Assembly (NCBI GenBank): GCA_001466705.2
Contig: LATX02000016.1
Location: forward strand, 38,590-102,589
From: Moniliophthora roreri
Lineage: Eukaryota > Basidiomycota > Agaricomycetes > Agaricales > Marasmiaceae
Direction of reading: 5' to 3'
Length of the DNA: 64,000 bases
Shown: in pieces, positions 48,428 through 59,024 of the stretch
Layout: each line of letters begins with the position of its first letter
How positions within the stretch are numbered: the stretch's first letter is position 1
Made by a program: the position numbers and the translations under genes
The notes under the pieces: generated by a model
Database searches by the model: none
Seen by the model: only the letters and a program-made list of their open reading frames with translations
What the model was told of the DNA's origin: nothing

Positions 48428-51400
48428 TTAGGTCAAGATCTCAGGTTGCACCGTCGATAGTGTACGTCGACCTTGCATCAGCAAAGCACTCTGGCCAGAG
48501 ATTGCAGAGAATGCACTCACACCGATGACACTGAAGACAGCCAAGATGCCCACCACTACCCAACTGAAGACGAGTGGTATCCTTGTGATGAACAACTCTG
48601 TCCAAACTGACTCCTAAATCCCTTCCACACCAATGACCCCACTGACATCTTCCAAGACCCCAGAGAGTTCCCAAAAATGTCAAACACCCCCACCAATCAA
48701 CCCTCCACCAATCAACTTCTCCAAGCTCTGGTTATGAGCCAAACCAATCTCTCAAATGCAGTGACACAGATGGTTGCCAGCTTCAATCAGATGTCGCAGA
48801 ACATCAGTCAACTGGTCCAGACCACTGCTGCAGCTGCATCAGCCTTGACCTCCTCAGATCAGAAGCCTTTCCAGAAACCTTCTGCATTCACAGAGAAGCT
48901 TGATGGAGCCGATGCCTGCCGATTTCTTGCTGCCTTTTCACTCTATGCACAGTCACAGACGGCAGCACTCAACAGAGCCAATGCAGATGGGACTTGGGCA
49001 AGAGAGAATGGCTTGTGGATCTGTTCAGCCCTGACATTCATGCAGGACGATGCAGCTGTGTGGGCCACACCAGCTATGGAAGAGGTTGCCCAAGGGAGGC
49101 ACCCCTATGACAACAGCTGGGAGGACTTCGTCAAAGGTTTTGAGCTGAGGTTTGAGACAACGGATGAGGCAGCAGATGCAAAGGAACAACTGTGGGTGCT
49201 CTTCCAAGGAAGGCAGTCAGTAGCTGAGTATGCTGCCAAGTTCAAGGAGATCATGTCGAGGACTGGTTACTCCTCTGCTGACCTCTGTGACTGCTTCTAC
49301 AAGCACATGGCATCTTGTATTAAGGATGAGCTTGTGCACACTGACCGCAAGACTGAGACCCTTGATCAGCTCATTAATGTTGCCAATGACCTGGACATTC
49401 GTATCTACCAATGAGAGGCTGAGAAGGCTCGCCGACCTGTGGCAGCAATGACCATGCCTACTATTCTACCTCCTGCCCCTCATCCATCAACTGCTTCAAT
49501 CACTCCCTTTGCCCCACCTGCTCATGACCCCAATGCCATGGAAGTTGATGCTACCAAGTCTAGGCTGGACTGGACCCGCATGATGGCCGGGAAGTGCTAT
49601 GGGTGCGGCTCCACTCAGCATACCAAGGCAAATGGAAATCACAAACGTGAGATCTGTGGTCATTGTGGTTGGGCTGGTCATCGTGAAGCAGTGTGCTTTG
49701 ACAAGTGGGCTGGCAAACCAAAAGCAAGAAGAGTAGCAGCATCTGAAAGCGCCCCCATAGAAGTCTCTGGTCTGTCACCACCTGAACCGTCATCACCACA
49801 TCCTCTACCCCCCAACATCAATGACATGCTGGCTCAACTCAACCAGCTGTCAGCCCAGTTTGCTGCCCTTAAGCAGTCTTTTTAAAACAGGTGTCACTGC
49901 CAGCCACGAATGGGGCACCTGATCACTTACTTTCTCCTTCACCATCTCTCTCTACGTATGATTCAGTCTCTGCATGTACAATATCTATTCCTGTTGCCAA
50001 TAAACATGATAACCATTTCCGTGTACCATGCAAGTCTGAGGGGAAGAAATTGAAGAAAGAAGGTTGTGGCAATGATAGACTCTGGAGCGACTGGCTTATT
50101 CATAAGCCAAAGCTGGGTAATGGAACAAAAGGTATGGAGGCACCTTCTTAAGAAGGAGATACCTCTATACAACANTTTCCTTATCTCTTTTCTGACTCAA
50201 GTGCAGAGGGTTCTACTTACTATTACGAGGGTCACTGTGGCACCACATTAGGTCAAGATCTCAGGTTGCACCGTCGATAGTGTACGTCGACCTTGCATCA
50301 GCAAAGCACTCTGGCCAGAGATTGCAGAGAATGCACTCACACCGATGACACTGAAGACAGCCAAGATGCCCACCACTACCCAACTGAAGACGAGTGGTAT
50401 CCTTGTGATGAACAACTCTGTCCAAACTGACTCCTAAATCCCTTCCACACCAATGACCCCACTGACATCTTCCAAGACCCCAGAGAGTTCCCAAAAATGT
50501 CAAACACCCCCACCAATCAACCCTCCACCAATCAACTTCTCCAAGCTCTGGTTATGAGCCAAACCAATCTCTCAAATGCAGTGACACAGATGGTTGCCAG
50601 CTTCAATCAGATGTCGCAGAACATCAGTCAACTGGTCCAGACCACTGCTGCAGCTGCATCAGCCTTGACCTCCTCAGATCAGAAGCCTTTCCAGAAACCT
50701 TCTGCATTCACAGAGAAGCTTGATGGAGCCGATGCCTGCCGATTTCTTGCTGCCTTTTCACTCTATGCACAGTCACAGACGGCAGCACTCAACAGAGCCA
50801 ATGCAGATGGGACTTGGGCAAGAGAGAATGGCTTGTGGATCTGTTCAGCCCTGACATTCATGCAGGACGATGCAGCTGTGTGGGCCACACCAGCTATGGA
50901 AGAGGTTGCCCAAGGGAGGCACCCCTATGACAACAGCTGGGAGGACTTCGTCAAAGGTTTTGAGCTGAGGTTTGAGACAACGGATGAGGCAGCAGATGCA
51001 AAGGAACAACTGTGGGTGCTCTTCCAAGGAAGGCAGTCAGTAGCTGAGTATGCTGCCAAGTTCAAGGAGATCATGTCGAGGACTGGTTACTCCTCTGCTG
51101 ACCTCTGTGACTGCTTCTACAAGCACATGGCATCTTGTATTAAGGATGAGCTTGTGCACACTGACCGCAAGACTGAGACCCTTGATCAGCTCATTAATGT
51201 TGCCAATGACCTGGACATTCGTATCTACCAATGAGAGGCTGAGAAGGCTCGCCGACCTGTGGCAGCAATGACCATGCCTACTATTCTACCTCCTGCCCCT
51301 CATCCATCAACTGCTTCAATCACTCCCTTTGCCCCACCTGCTCATGACCCCAATGCCATGGAAGTTGATGCTACCAAGTCTAGGCTGGACTGGACCCGCA

Positions 51401-51994
51401 TGATGGCCGGGAAGTGCTATGGGTGCGGCTCCACTCAGCATACCAAGGCAAATGGAAATCACAAACGTGAGATCTGTGGTCATTGTGGTTGGGCTGGTCA
51501 TCGTGAAGCAGTGTGCTTTGACAAGTGGGCTGGCAAACCAAAAGCAAGAAGAGTAGCAGCATCTGAAAGCGCCCCCATAGAAGTCTCTGGTCTGTCACCA
51601 CCTGAACCGTCATCACCACATCCTCTACCCCCCAACATCAATGACATGCTGGCTCAACTCAACCAGCTGTCAGCCCAGTTTGCTGCCCTTAAGCAGTCTT
51701 TTTAAAACAGGTGTCACTGCCAGCCACGAATGGGGCACCTGATCACTTACTTTCTCCTTCACCATCTCTCTCTACGTATGATTCAGTCTCTGCATGTACA
51801 ATATCTATTCCTGTTGCCAATAAACATGATAACCATTTCCGTGTACCATGCAAGTCTGAGGGGAAGAAATTGAAGAAAGAAGGTTGTGGCAATGATAGAC
51901 TCTGGAGCGACTGGCTTATTCATAAGCCAAAGCTGGGTAATGGAACAAAAGGTATGGAGGCACCTTCTTAAGAAGGAGATACCTCTATACAACA
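48356..51994 (+). repeat. Exact 1819-bp direct repeat around a single N (probable unmerged contig overlap)
   Basis: Bases 48356-50174 recur at 50176-51994 (offset 1820) with no difference noticed, even at the gag nonsense codon. N 50175 is the only base between. The left copy ends inside the protease (CTCTATACAACA) exactly where the right copy continues. As at 24461, this is the pattern of two overlapping contigs joined by N, not a biological tandem. The gag frames at 50497-51705 are the duplicate. Confidence 0.9.
48677..49885 (+). pseudogene. gag: Chromovirus gag (capsid and zinc knuckle), one nonsense codon
   Basis: The frame from ATG 48677 encodes a Gln/Ser-rich N-terminus, then a capsid-type region (FTEKLDGADACRFLAAFSLY, WEDFVKGFELRF, AEYAAKFKEIMSRTGY). 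TGA at 49412-49414 interrupts it after DIRIYQ. The same frame continues with REAEK-like text and nucleocapsid knuckles: CYGCG...H and the CX2CX4HX4C unit CGHCGWAGHREAVC. It ends with a Pro-rich linker at 49885. Gag would form the cytoplasmic particle that packages element RNA. The stop fits a CGA-to-TGA change. The next frame (protease) lies in another phase. Confidence 0.88.
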
Positions 51995-54900
51995 TCGACG
52001 GAACCAAAAATTGTGCTGGAAGCATCTCAGAATTTGTGTGACTGGAGCTGACTATTGGGGACTATGTGGAGGTGGTAGAGCTGTTAGTCACAGACCTGGG
52101 CCCAGAGGAGGTGATTCTGGGTCTGCCGTGGTTAAGGAAGGTTAATCCAGACATAGACTGGAGAGCTGGGTTAATGAACATCAAAGTGGAGGAAGAGGAA
52201 GAAGTGAAGGAGGATGGAGCAGAAGCAGAAGAGCGGTATCAAAGGATCATGGGGAATTGTAAGCAGAGGAGGAAGTGGTGGAAGGAGGGGATCCTTGAGG
52301 ATATGATGGACGAGTTGTGGGTGGCAGCTGGAGTGACATACTTAGCTGAGTTAGCATATGAAGAGTCAAAGAAGAAGGAGAAGCGAAGCATGGAAGAGAT
52401 CATGCCAGCAGAGTTCCACAAGTACTGAAAGGTCTTCTCAGAGGAAGAGTCCCATCGTCTCCCAGAGCATAAGCCATACGACCATACCATTAACCTGAAA
52501 CCAGATGCACCTGAGACGATCCAATCCAAGGTGTACCCCATGTCAGTGAATGAGCAAGGGGAGCTGGACCAATTCTTAGAGGAGAACCTGCAAAAAGGAT
52601 ATATCATCCCTTCCAAGTCGCCCATGGCTTCCCCAGTCTTCTTTGTGAAGAAGAAGGATGGCAAGCTGCAGTTTGTACAGGATTACCACAAGCTCAATGA
52701 GTTCACAGTCAAGAATCGATACCTGCTCCCTCTTGCTTCTGATATCATCAACCAACTCAAAGGTGCTAAATACTTCACCAAGCTGAATGTTTGCTGGGGT
52801 TACAACAATGTTTGGATTAAGGAAGGAGACGAATGGAAGGCTGCCTTTGTCACCAACCAAGGTCTCTTCGAACCCCAGGTCATGTTCTTTAGGCTGATGA
52901 ACTCTCCAGCCACCTTTCAAGCACTCATGAACTCCATTTTCGCAGACCTGATTGCCCAGGGGAAGGTTGCTGTGTATCTGGACGACATTCTCATCTACAG
53001 TACTAACTTGGAGGAACATCACCGGACAACACATGAAGTACTCAAATGACTGCAGGAGAATAACCTCTATCTGTGTCCTGAGAAATGCGAGTTTGATCAA
53101 GAGCAAGTGGAGTATTTGGGTATGGTGATCCGTGAGGGGGTGGTCAGTATGGATCCAGTCAAGGTGCAGTGAAAGAATAGGTTACTCCAAGGAATCTTTG
53201 TGAACTCCGAGGCTTCCTAGGCTTTGCCAACTTCTACCAGCGATTCATCAAGGACTTTTCCAAGATTGCGCGTCCTTTGAATGACTTAACCAAGAAGGAC
53301 TGCCACTGGGAGTGGGGCATACGACAGCGTCAGGCCTTTGAGACGTTGAAGGAAGCCTTCATGAAGGAACTGATACTAGTAATGTAGGACCCTACACGGC
53401 CAACTCGGCTGGAAGTGGATGCTTCTGGTTATGCCACAGGAGGGGTGATCCTGCAGCAGCTGGAAGACGGACTGTGGCATCTAGTGGCATACAGGTCAGA
53501 GTCGATGGCACCTGCTGAGTGAAACTACGAGATCTATGATAGGGAGATGCTCGCCATTATACAAGCCTTGGAAGACTGGCATCACTACTTAGAAGGCCTA
53601 CCTGAGCCATTCGAAATCATCACTGACCACCAGAATCTTAAGTACTGGAGGACAGCTCAAGACCTGTCCCGACGACAAGCACAATGGTCCTTATGGCTCT
53701 TATGGTTTGACTTCTGCCTGACTCACAAACCAGGCAATACTAACACTCAGGCTGACCCTCTCTCTCGAATCCCAACCTTCTAGGTGACAGATGGTGGAGG
53801 ACAACCAAGGACAGGTTGTACTTCGTCCAGAGAGGTTCATGAGGATTGCGATGACAAGGATGAAAGGAGGAGAGCTGGAAGAGAGAATCTGTAAAGGGGT
53901 GGAGAAGGAAGCTGAAGTGCTGCAGGCGGTAGAGGAGTTAAAGAAGAAGGGTCCATGAAGGCTTATCAATGGACTGCTGGAGTGGGAGGAGGACAACGGG
54001 CTTGTATACTACAAAGGGAAGCTCTACATCTCTGCAGATAAGAGACTATGCACAGATGTGCTCAAACAGTGTCATGACGCACCAACTGCTGGACACCTGG
54101 GAGAGCATGGGACACTAGAGCAAGTGAACTACTACTACTGGTGGCCTGGTATGGGTAGCTTTGTCAGAAAGTATGTGCAGAGATGCGAAAGATATCAGCG
54201 AAGCAAACCAGCAGTACACCCAGATGCAACACTGCACCCACACGATGTACCTGAAGGCCTATGGAATGTAGTGGGTGTGGACCTCATCACAGGACTGCCT
54301 GAAAGCCAGGGGTATGACACCATCATCACCTATGTCGACCTCTACAGCAAACAAGTCCATATCCTAAACCACTCTTGATGCTAAAGGAGTTGCAGACATA
54401 CACTATTGGGAGATCTTCCATCTTCATGGCATACCCCACAAGTTTGTGTTAGACAGAGGACCCCAATTTGCAGCTCAAGTCACACGTGCGCTCTACAAAC
54501 GCCTAGGAATCCAAGCAGGTCTTACAACTGCATACCACCCATCAGCAAATGGACAGACAGAACGAGCAAACCAAGAGATTGGACAGTTCCTTTGTCTCTT
54601 TGTGAGCAAACGTCAAGATGACTGGGCGGACTGGCTTCCTACTGCAGAATTTGTACTCAACTCATGAGTTCACACAGCACACGACAAAAGCCCCTTTGAA
54701 GTCATGTATGGGTACAGGCCTGACTTTACCATCCCAGCAGGATGACACACAAACAAGTTCCCTGCTTTAGAGGCACACCTTGATGACCTGAAGAAGATTC
54801 GAGAGGAGGCAGAGGCAGCATTGTGGATGGGAAAAGAGAAGATGAAAGAGGCATACGAGGAGGGGAAGAGGAAAGCACACGATTTCAGAGTGGGAGATAA

Positions 54901-55459
54901 GGTGTGGCTTGCAGCAAAGGACATTAAAATCCATCAGGCAAGCAGAAAATTAGGCCTAAGACAACTAGGCCCCTTCGAGGTGGTGGAACACATTGGTGAC
55001 TTAGACTACTGCCTCAAATTACCTCCAGCAATGAAAGTCCACAATGTCTTCCATGTTAATTGCTTATCACCATGGAGAGGCAATGAAGTCAATGGGCAAC
55101 AAGCCCCACCACCCGAAGTAGTAGAAGTGGAAGGAGAGGAAGAGCACTTAGTAGAAGAAATACTGGACAGCCGAGTGTACAGAAAGAAATTGCAGTACTT
55201 GGTGAGATGGGAAGAATATGGTGAAGAGGAGGATAGCTGGGAGCCTGCAGAGAACATAGAACATGCAAAGGCAAAGGTGAAGAGCTTCCATAAAAAGAAC
55301 CCCAATGCACCAGCCAGAGTGGCTGCAGTGCTCTTCGCAACACTACTATGGCAGGAACTTAAGAACTTCACCAAGGCAATGACAGACCTCACATGGAAGG
55401 AGGGGAAGAAAGTAGGCCTGGGTCTATCGTGGACGATAGACTCTAGGGAGGGGGTAATG
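51886..55459 (+). pseudogene. pol: Chromovirus pol: protease, RT, RNase H, integrase, chromodomain (broken)
   Basis: Protease active site region AMIDSGATGLFIS at 51890, then [43 protein letters not shown], motif [11 protein letters not shown] (the usual Asp is Asn), [20 protein letters not shown], and intact YLDDILIYS near 52978. RNase H: LEVDASGYATGG and [20 protein letters not shown], then TDHQNLKYW. Integrase: HDAPTAGHLGEHGT with a WWPGM zinc-binding region, DLITGLPESQGYD, LDRGPQFAAQV and YHPSANGQTERANQEI. C-terminal: GPFEVVEHIGDLDYCLKLP (GPY/F type) and the chromodomain LVRWEEYGEEEDSWEP. Stops break it near 52039, 52427, 53049, 53172, 53397, 53520, 53957, 54378, 54667 and 54744, plus frameshifts near 53175 and 54390. 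The domain order RT-RNaseH-IN-chromo defines a chromovirus. Confidence 0.9.
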
Positions 55460-55853
55460 TGATGGAGTGCAACTTTTCCTTTCTCTTTTCTTCTAAGTCC
55501 CATTATCTTATCTCTTATCTTTTATCTATTTATCTGATTATTTACCTTATTTATACTATCACAGCCACTTCTCCATAGAACATTCCATTCAACCCAGATC
55601 TCATTCCAGATCATTCTTCCATTTCCATCAGCTATTCTCACCGAGACAGACTCCTTGTATTTATACTTGACACTTGTAGCCTAGTTCCCCATCTTGACCT
55701 CTTGGTCATTTGGGCTAGCATTGACTTAGTGTCTGTTGAGTTCAACGTTGTATCGACCTAGAGTCTATGCCAGATCACCTCTTTCCTTATCCCTTTCCTG
55801 ACTTGAGTGCAGAGGGTTCTACTCACTGTTATGAGGGTCACTGCAGCACCACA
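55458..55853 (+). repeat. 3' LTR of the chromovirus (396 bp)
   Basis: It begins TGTGATGGAGTGC just after GGGAGGGGGTAA and ends CAGCACCACA. Compared with the 5' LTR it lacks one 58-bp unit. It differs by transitions such as CAACGTTG against CAACGTCA and CTGCAGCACC against CTGTGGCACC. Confidence 0.9.
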
Positions 55854-56171
55854 CCATGCCATAGAACACATAATCAGGGCCTGAATATACATGTGTGTCA
55901 TTGATGTCATTATTCATGGTCTCTTCCAACTCATCCAGTTGGTCAATATCTGCATCCAAAACCTTTTGTATGTCCGTGGGCAAGATAACTGGACCATACC
56001 ACAACTTATGTGGCACCACCCGGAATGCAGCTACCTTTTCTTTCAACACCATACCATCCATTTCAGCTATGATGTACGAACCACCTTGTGTTCTTCTGAC
56101 CACTACATACAGTCTGCAGTACCTGGGTTTCATCTTTCAATCAAGACTCTTCTCAATAGTAGTGTTCCAAA
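55854..56171 (-). pseudogene. Older retroelement pol C-terminus, interrupted by the chromovirus
   Basis: The minus-strand frame contains YVVVRRTQGGSYIIAEMDG and then KVAAFRVVPHKLWY, followed by an acidic tail (DIDQLDELEETMNNDINDTH). This resembles the region after integrase in another group of fungal LTR retrotransposons (pattern VVxRxxGGxYxxAExDGxxxxxxxAAFRxxPY). It ends at the CCATG target site and continues in frame at 47973-47928. N 56172 cuts the upstream part. Confidence 0.55.
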
Positions 56172-56172
56172 N

Positions 56173-57073
56173 GAATACAATCTCAGGTCTCAACTAGCCT
56201 GTGCCTCTTGCACAACTAAATAAGCTAGGGCCCAAAGTGGTTGAAAAATACTGATTGCCAGTAGCTCTTCTACCTGAACAACAATGTCATACACTCTGGT
56301 AATTGGTGGGCAGTATCTCTCCTGCTTTCCACCTACAAAACATGTCCCCTTATATACCCTACAACATAAATAATCTAATATATCTGTCACACATACAAAT
56401 AAAACTGAGTCAGGTGCTAAATATTATATAAAATAAGCTGTGTTTGGTAATTTCTCTGTCACAGTGTCTGATTGTAGTCAGGCTTTGTAGCCATAAACTC
56501 TTTTATTCTTTTTCTATGATGATTGTGCAGTCTTCTGACACTAATCATTTGCAATTTTCTCTATTAAACAGCTCTCCTTCTGACTCTGTTTGCAAATATT
56601 ATACTTCCATGCTGCTCTGCACAGTTCCTTCCTTCTCTGTCTACTATCATCTGCTCTATAGATGCATAATATGCTTCCATTTCTATGTTTAAAGCATATG
56701 TGTAAGCTCAGCCATGCTGGTTTCTCATCATACAGCTTTGTCTTCTGTTTTTCCACAATACAGGCACTCTTCTGGTAACCAATCATCTATTTCATTCCTC
56801 TAATTTGATATTTAGTATCTCAAGTATCCCTCGCCAATAATTTGTCATTCTCTGCTTCATATCCATTCCTCAATAATATTCTTGTTTGTGTATTATTGAA
56901 AGCTTTTATTCTCCCTTCAAACAGGGTGTAGATTGAAAATATTGTTAAAAGTGAAAATATTCCCTTTGGTATGCTTTTGATAGAGAGGTATGATGTGGTA
57001 TAGTTTCCTACAGTTTTTGGGATGCTCCTCTGTGTTCAGATTTGCTGTTTATTTTCATACTAGCAGTGGTCAG
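56173..57073. other. CpG-poor stretch, possibly part of the older retroelement
   Basis: About 900 bp. A minus-strand frame at 56190-56390 (VYDIVVQVEELLAISIFQPL) could be a remnant but is not recognised. There are T-rich runs near 56505-56560. No gene is supported. Confidence 0.3.
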
Positions 57074-58364
57074 TAATGTGCCCTATTTTTGGCACAGACA
57101 TATAGCAGTGCATTTGTGTGTCTAATTCCTAATTTAGTGCAGAATACAGACCTGTGTTATACACACAGCTTAAGCACTAGTTGTCAATGAACCAATCAGT
57201 CTCTCAGATAGCACTGTGAAACAACTTAGTCAAGGCTTAGTAGACTATACTAGTCCACTACATTGCAGTGAAGTGTTGCTGTGAAGGTCCTTGGTTATAA
57301 GTGGGCCAGAAACCACCAATTCCAATCTAATAAAGGAATAGATATCAGCAGGATCTACAGTCTGAATGCACCAGACTGGTTGCAAAAGCAATCACAAGCA
57401 TTATAACATGCTATTGAGACATTATCATTATATGGAATGGTATTAAATACTTCAGAAGACCTATATACATGGTTATTGGAACCTATATCCAGTCAACCAA
57501 CCTACACATTGAGCGTTCAAGGATTACAAGCTAGGCTATAATCATGAGTATCTCTGCGGAGCCACCATCTAGGCCTAGTGGGACCCTGCATGTTGGAAGA
57601 TTGGTGGGATTACACATTCATTGAAATGCAGATAGAGGATTGACAACCACCAATCAGATAGAGAGGAAGGAAACTAGAGGAGGAGAAAGAATGTTCCACA
57701 GACCACACATCAGTACTGCACCAGTGGTCCCATGCAACATTTGCACAAATATTCCCAATATTGGACATTTTCTATGTGTAACTGGACTTTTGGACACATA
57801 TATAACATCTTATCTTTTCCTATTATTTTGAGTTTTAGTATTATTCTATTTTCTGGACTGTATATAATGTGATGTACATTAGTTACAAAGCTGAAGCAGC
57901 AGCTGGCATCTTGCCTCGCTTCATAGCAGCTTGCTCTGGATGTCTGCATTGGTGCTGTTCCAGGCAAGTTTGCGACTGTGCTTTACCAGCACCTCCTAGG
58001 CATTTGCCAGCTGTCTCTTCTATGAGCCAAGATACCAATCAGAAGCTCTATTTTACTGTACTTTAGTGTGAAATACACTTAAGTCAACCAACCACCTTGT
58101 GAACATGTACCAATAGGTTGTGTTCATCTGATTACTGGATTCTTTTGAGAACTGTACACCATTGGTTGTTAGTGCACCAGAACTTGAATAAACACATTGC
58201 TTTGGTCACATTCATTGGTGTTTCATTGATCTGAGAGTCCTCTGCCACTGGTTCACATTACTGGACCAAAACACTTGTGAACACAGTGCTTTACATTGTG
58301 TTCACTCAGTATTGGAGTCTATTAAGAGTCCTTTGCTATTGGGTTGTGTCTGTGCACCAAAACC
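57074..58364. mobile_element. Repeat R2, copy a (cut by an N)
   Basis: It starts TAATGTGCCCTATTTTTGGC at 57074 and runs with high similarity to copy b (59025 onward) until N 58365. Reverse-complement similarity to repeat E (37146-37813) includes GGGCCAGAAACCAC and AAAGGAATAGATATCAG, so R2 and the KDZ-linked E repeat belong to one family. The last ~280 bp are units of the ~90-bp tandem described at 60040. There is no coding capacity. Confidence 0.65.
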
Positions 58365-58365
58365 N

Positions 58366-59024
58366 CACAACACACACACAAAACACAAAGAACATGGTGC
58401 ACAAAGCACAAACACAAGAGCTACAGTCCCATACAAAGACTTGGTAGCCAATATAGTCTGACTCTACAGAGTTCAAGACTTCTTTAAGACAACTACAGCA
58501 CTCAGCATACTGGAAAAGGTCCTAGACCAATTTCTACAAAGAGCTCAGCACAGGCACACCCCTTGCTAAGACTCTAAGTGTGTCACAACCTGATACCCAA
58601 CACAGGCCACACTCCAAGTGCCCAAGGCTCCTTCTTGGTGTAAAGTGTCTCTTAGAAAAGTGCTATTATGCACTCAAGATGTCACTCTTATCTCTTACAA
58701 TGCAAGTTCATTATCAGATGTCTATCTCTCTGGAGTCACTCAGGACCAATCTCCAGGGCCTGAAGTGAGGAAGCAAAACTGGAATGGCACACAAATTTAT
58801 ACACCAAACAAACTTGTCATGTATTCACAATCAGAGGGGGCAGAGTTACTTGGGTATATATACATATCTAGCTGTCTTTATATACACTCCATAGAATATA
58901 TCTACAGAGAATTAGAAATAATGTCCAATAATTCAGAAAATAGTAAACAAGTGACAGAGATGCTAAAAGAGGGAATATTTGGATGTCATGGAGTCTGGCC
59001 ACTAGAGTATCTGACCATATCCAC
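58366..59024. mobile_element. Repeat R1, copy b, left part
   Basis: It begins after the N with a CA-rich tract and matches 39704 to about 40358 of R1 copy a. It is interrupted after GACCATATCCAC by R2 copy b and resumes at about 60971. Differences from copy a are mostly transitions. Confidence 0.65.

Larger units (their letters stand above)
47974..55853 (+). mobile_element. Chromodomain Ty3/gypsy (chromovirus) LTR retrotransposon, decayed
   Basis: A complete structure: 5' LTR, gag with zinc knuckle, protease, reverse transcriptase, RNase H, integrase, GPY/F-type region and C-terminal chromodomain, then a purine-rich PPT (AGGGAGGGGG at about 55445-55454) and the 3' LTR. LTRs begin TGTGATGG and end CACCACA. 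A 5-bp target duplication CCATG flanks the element (47969-47973 and 55854-55858). The assembly holds an exact 1819-bp duplication around N 50175, so the true length is probably about 6.06 kb. Many in-frame TGA codons, frameshifts and a changed catalytic residue show that this copy is inactive. Confidence 0.92.

Noticed and set aside
50497..51705. Second chromovirus gag as evidence for a tandem element
   Set aside because: It is identical to the first gag, including its nonsense codon, and sits in the N-flanked overlap.
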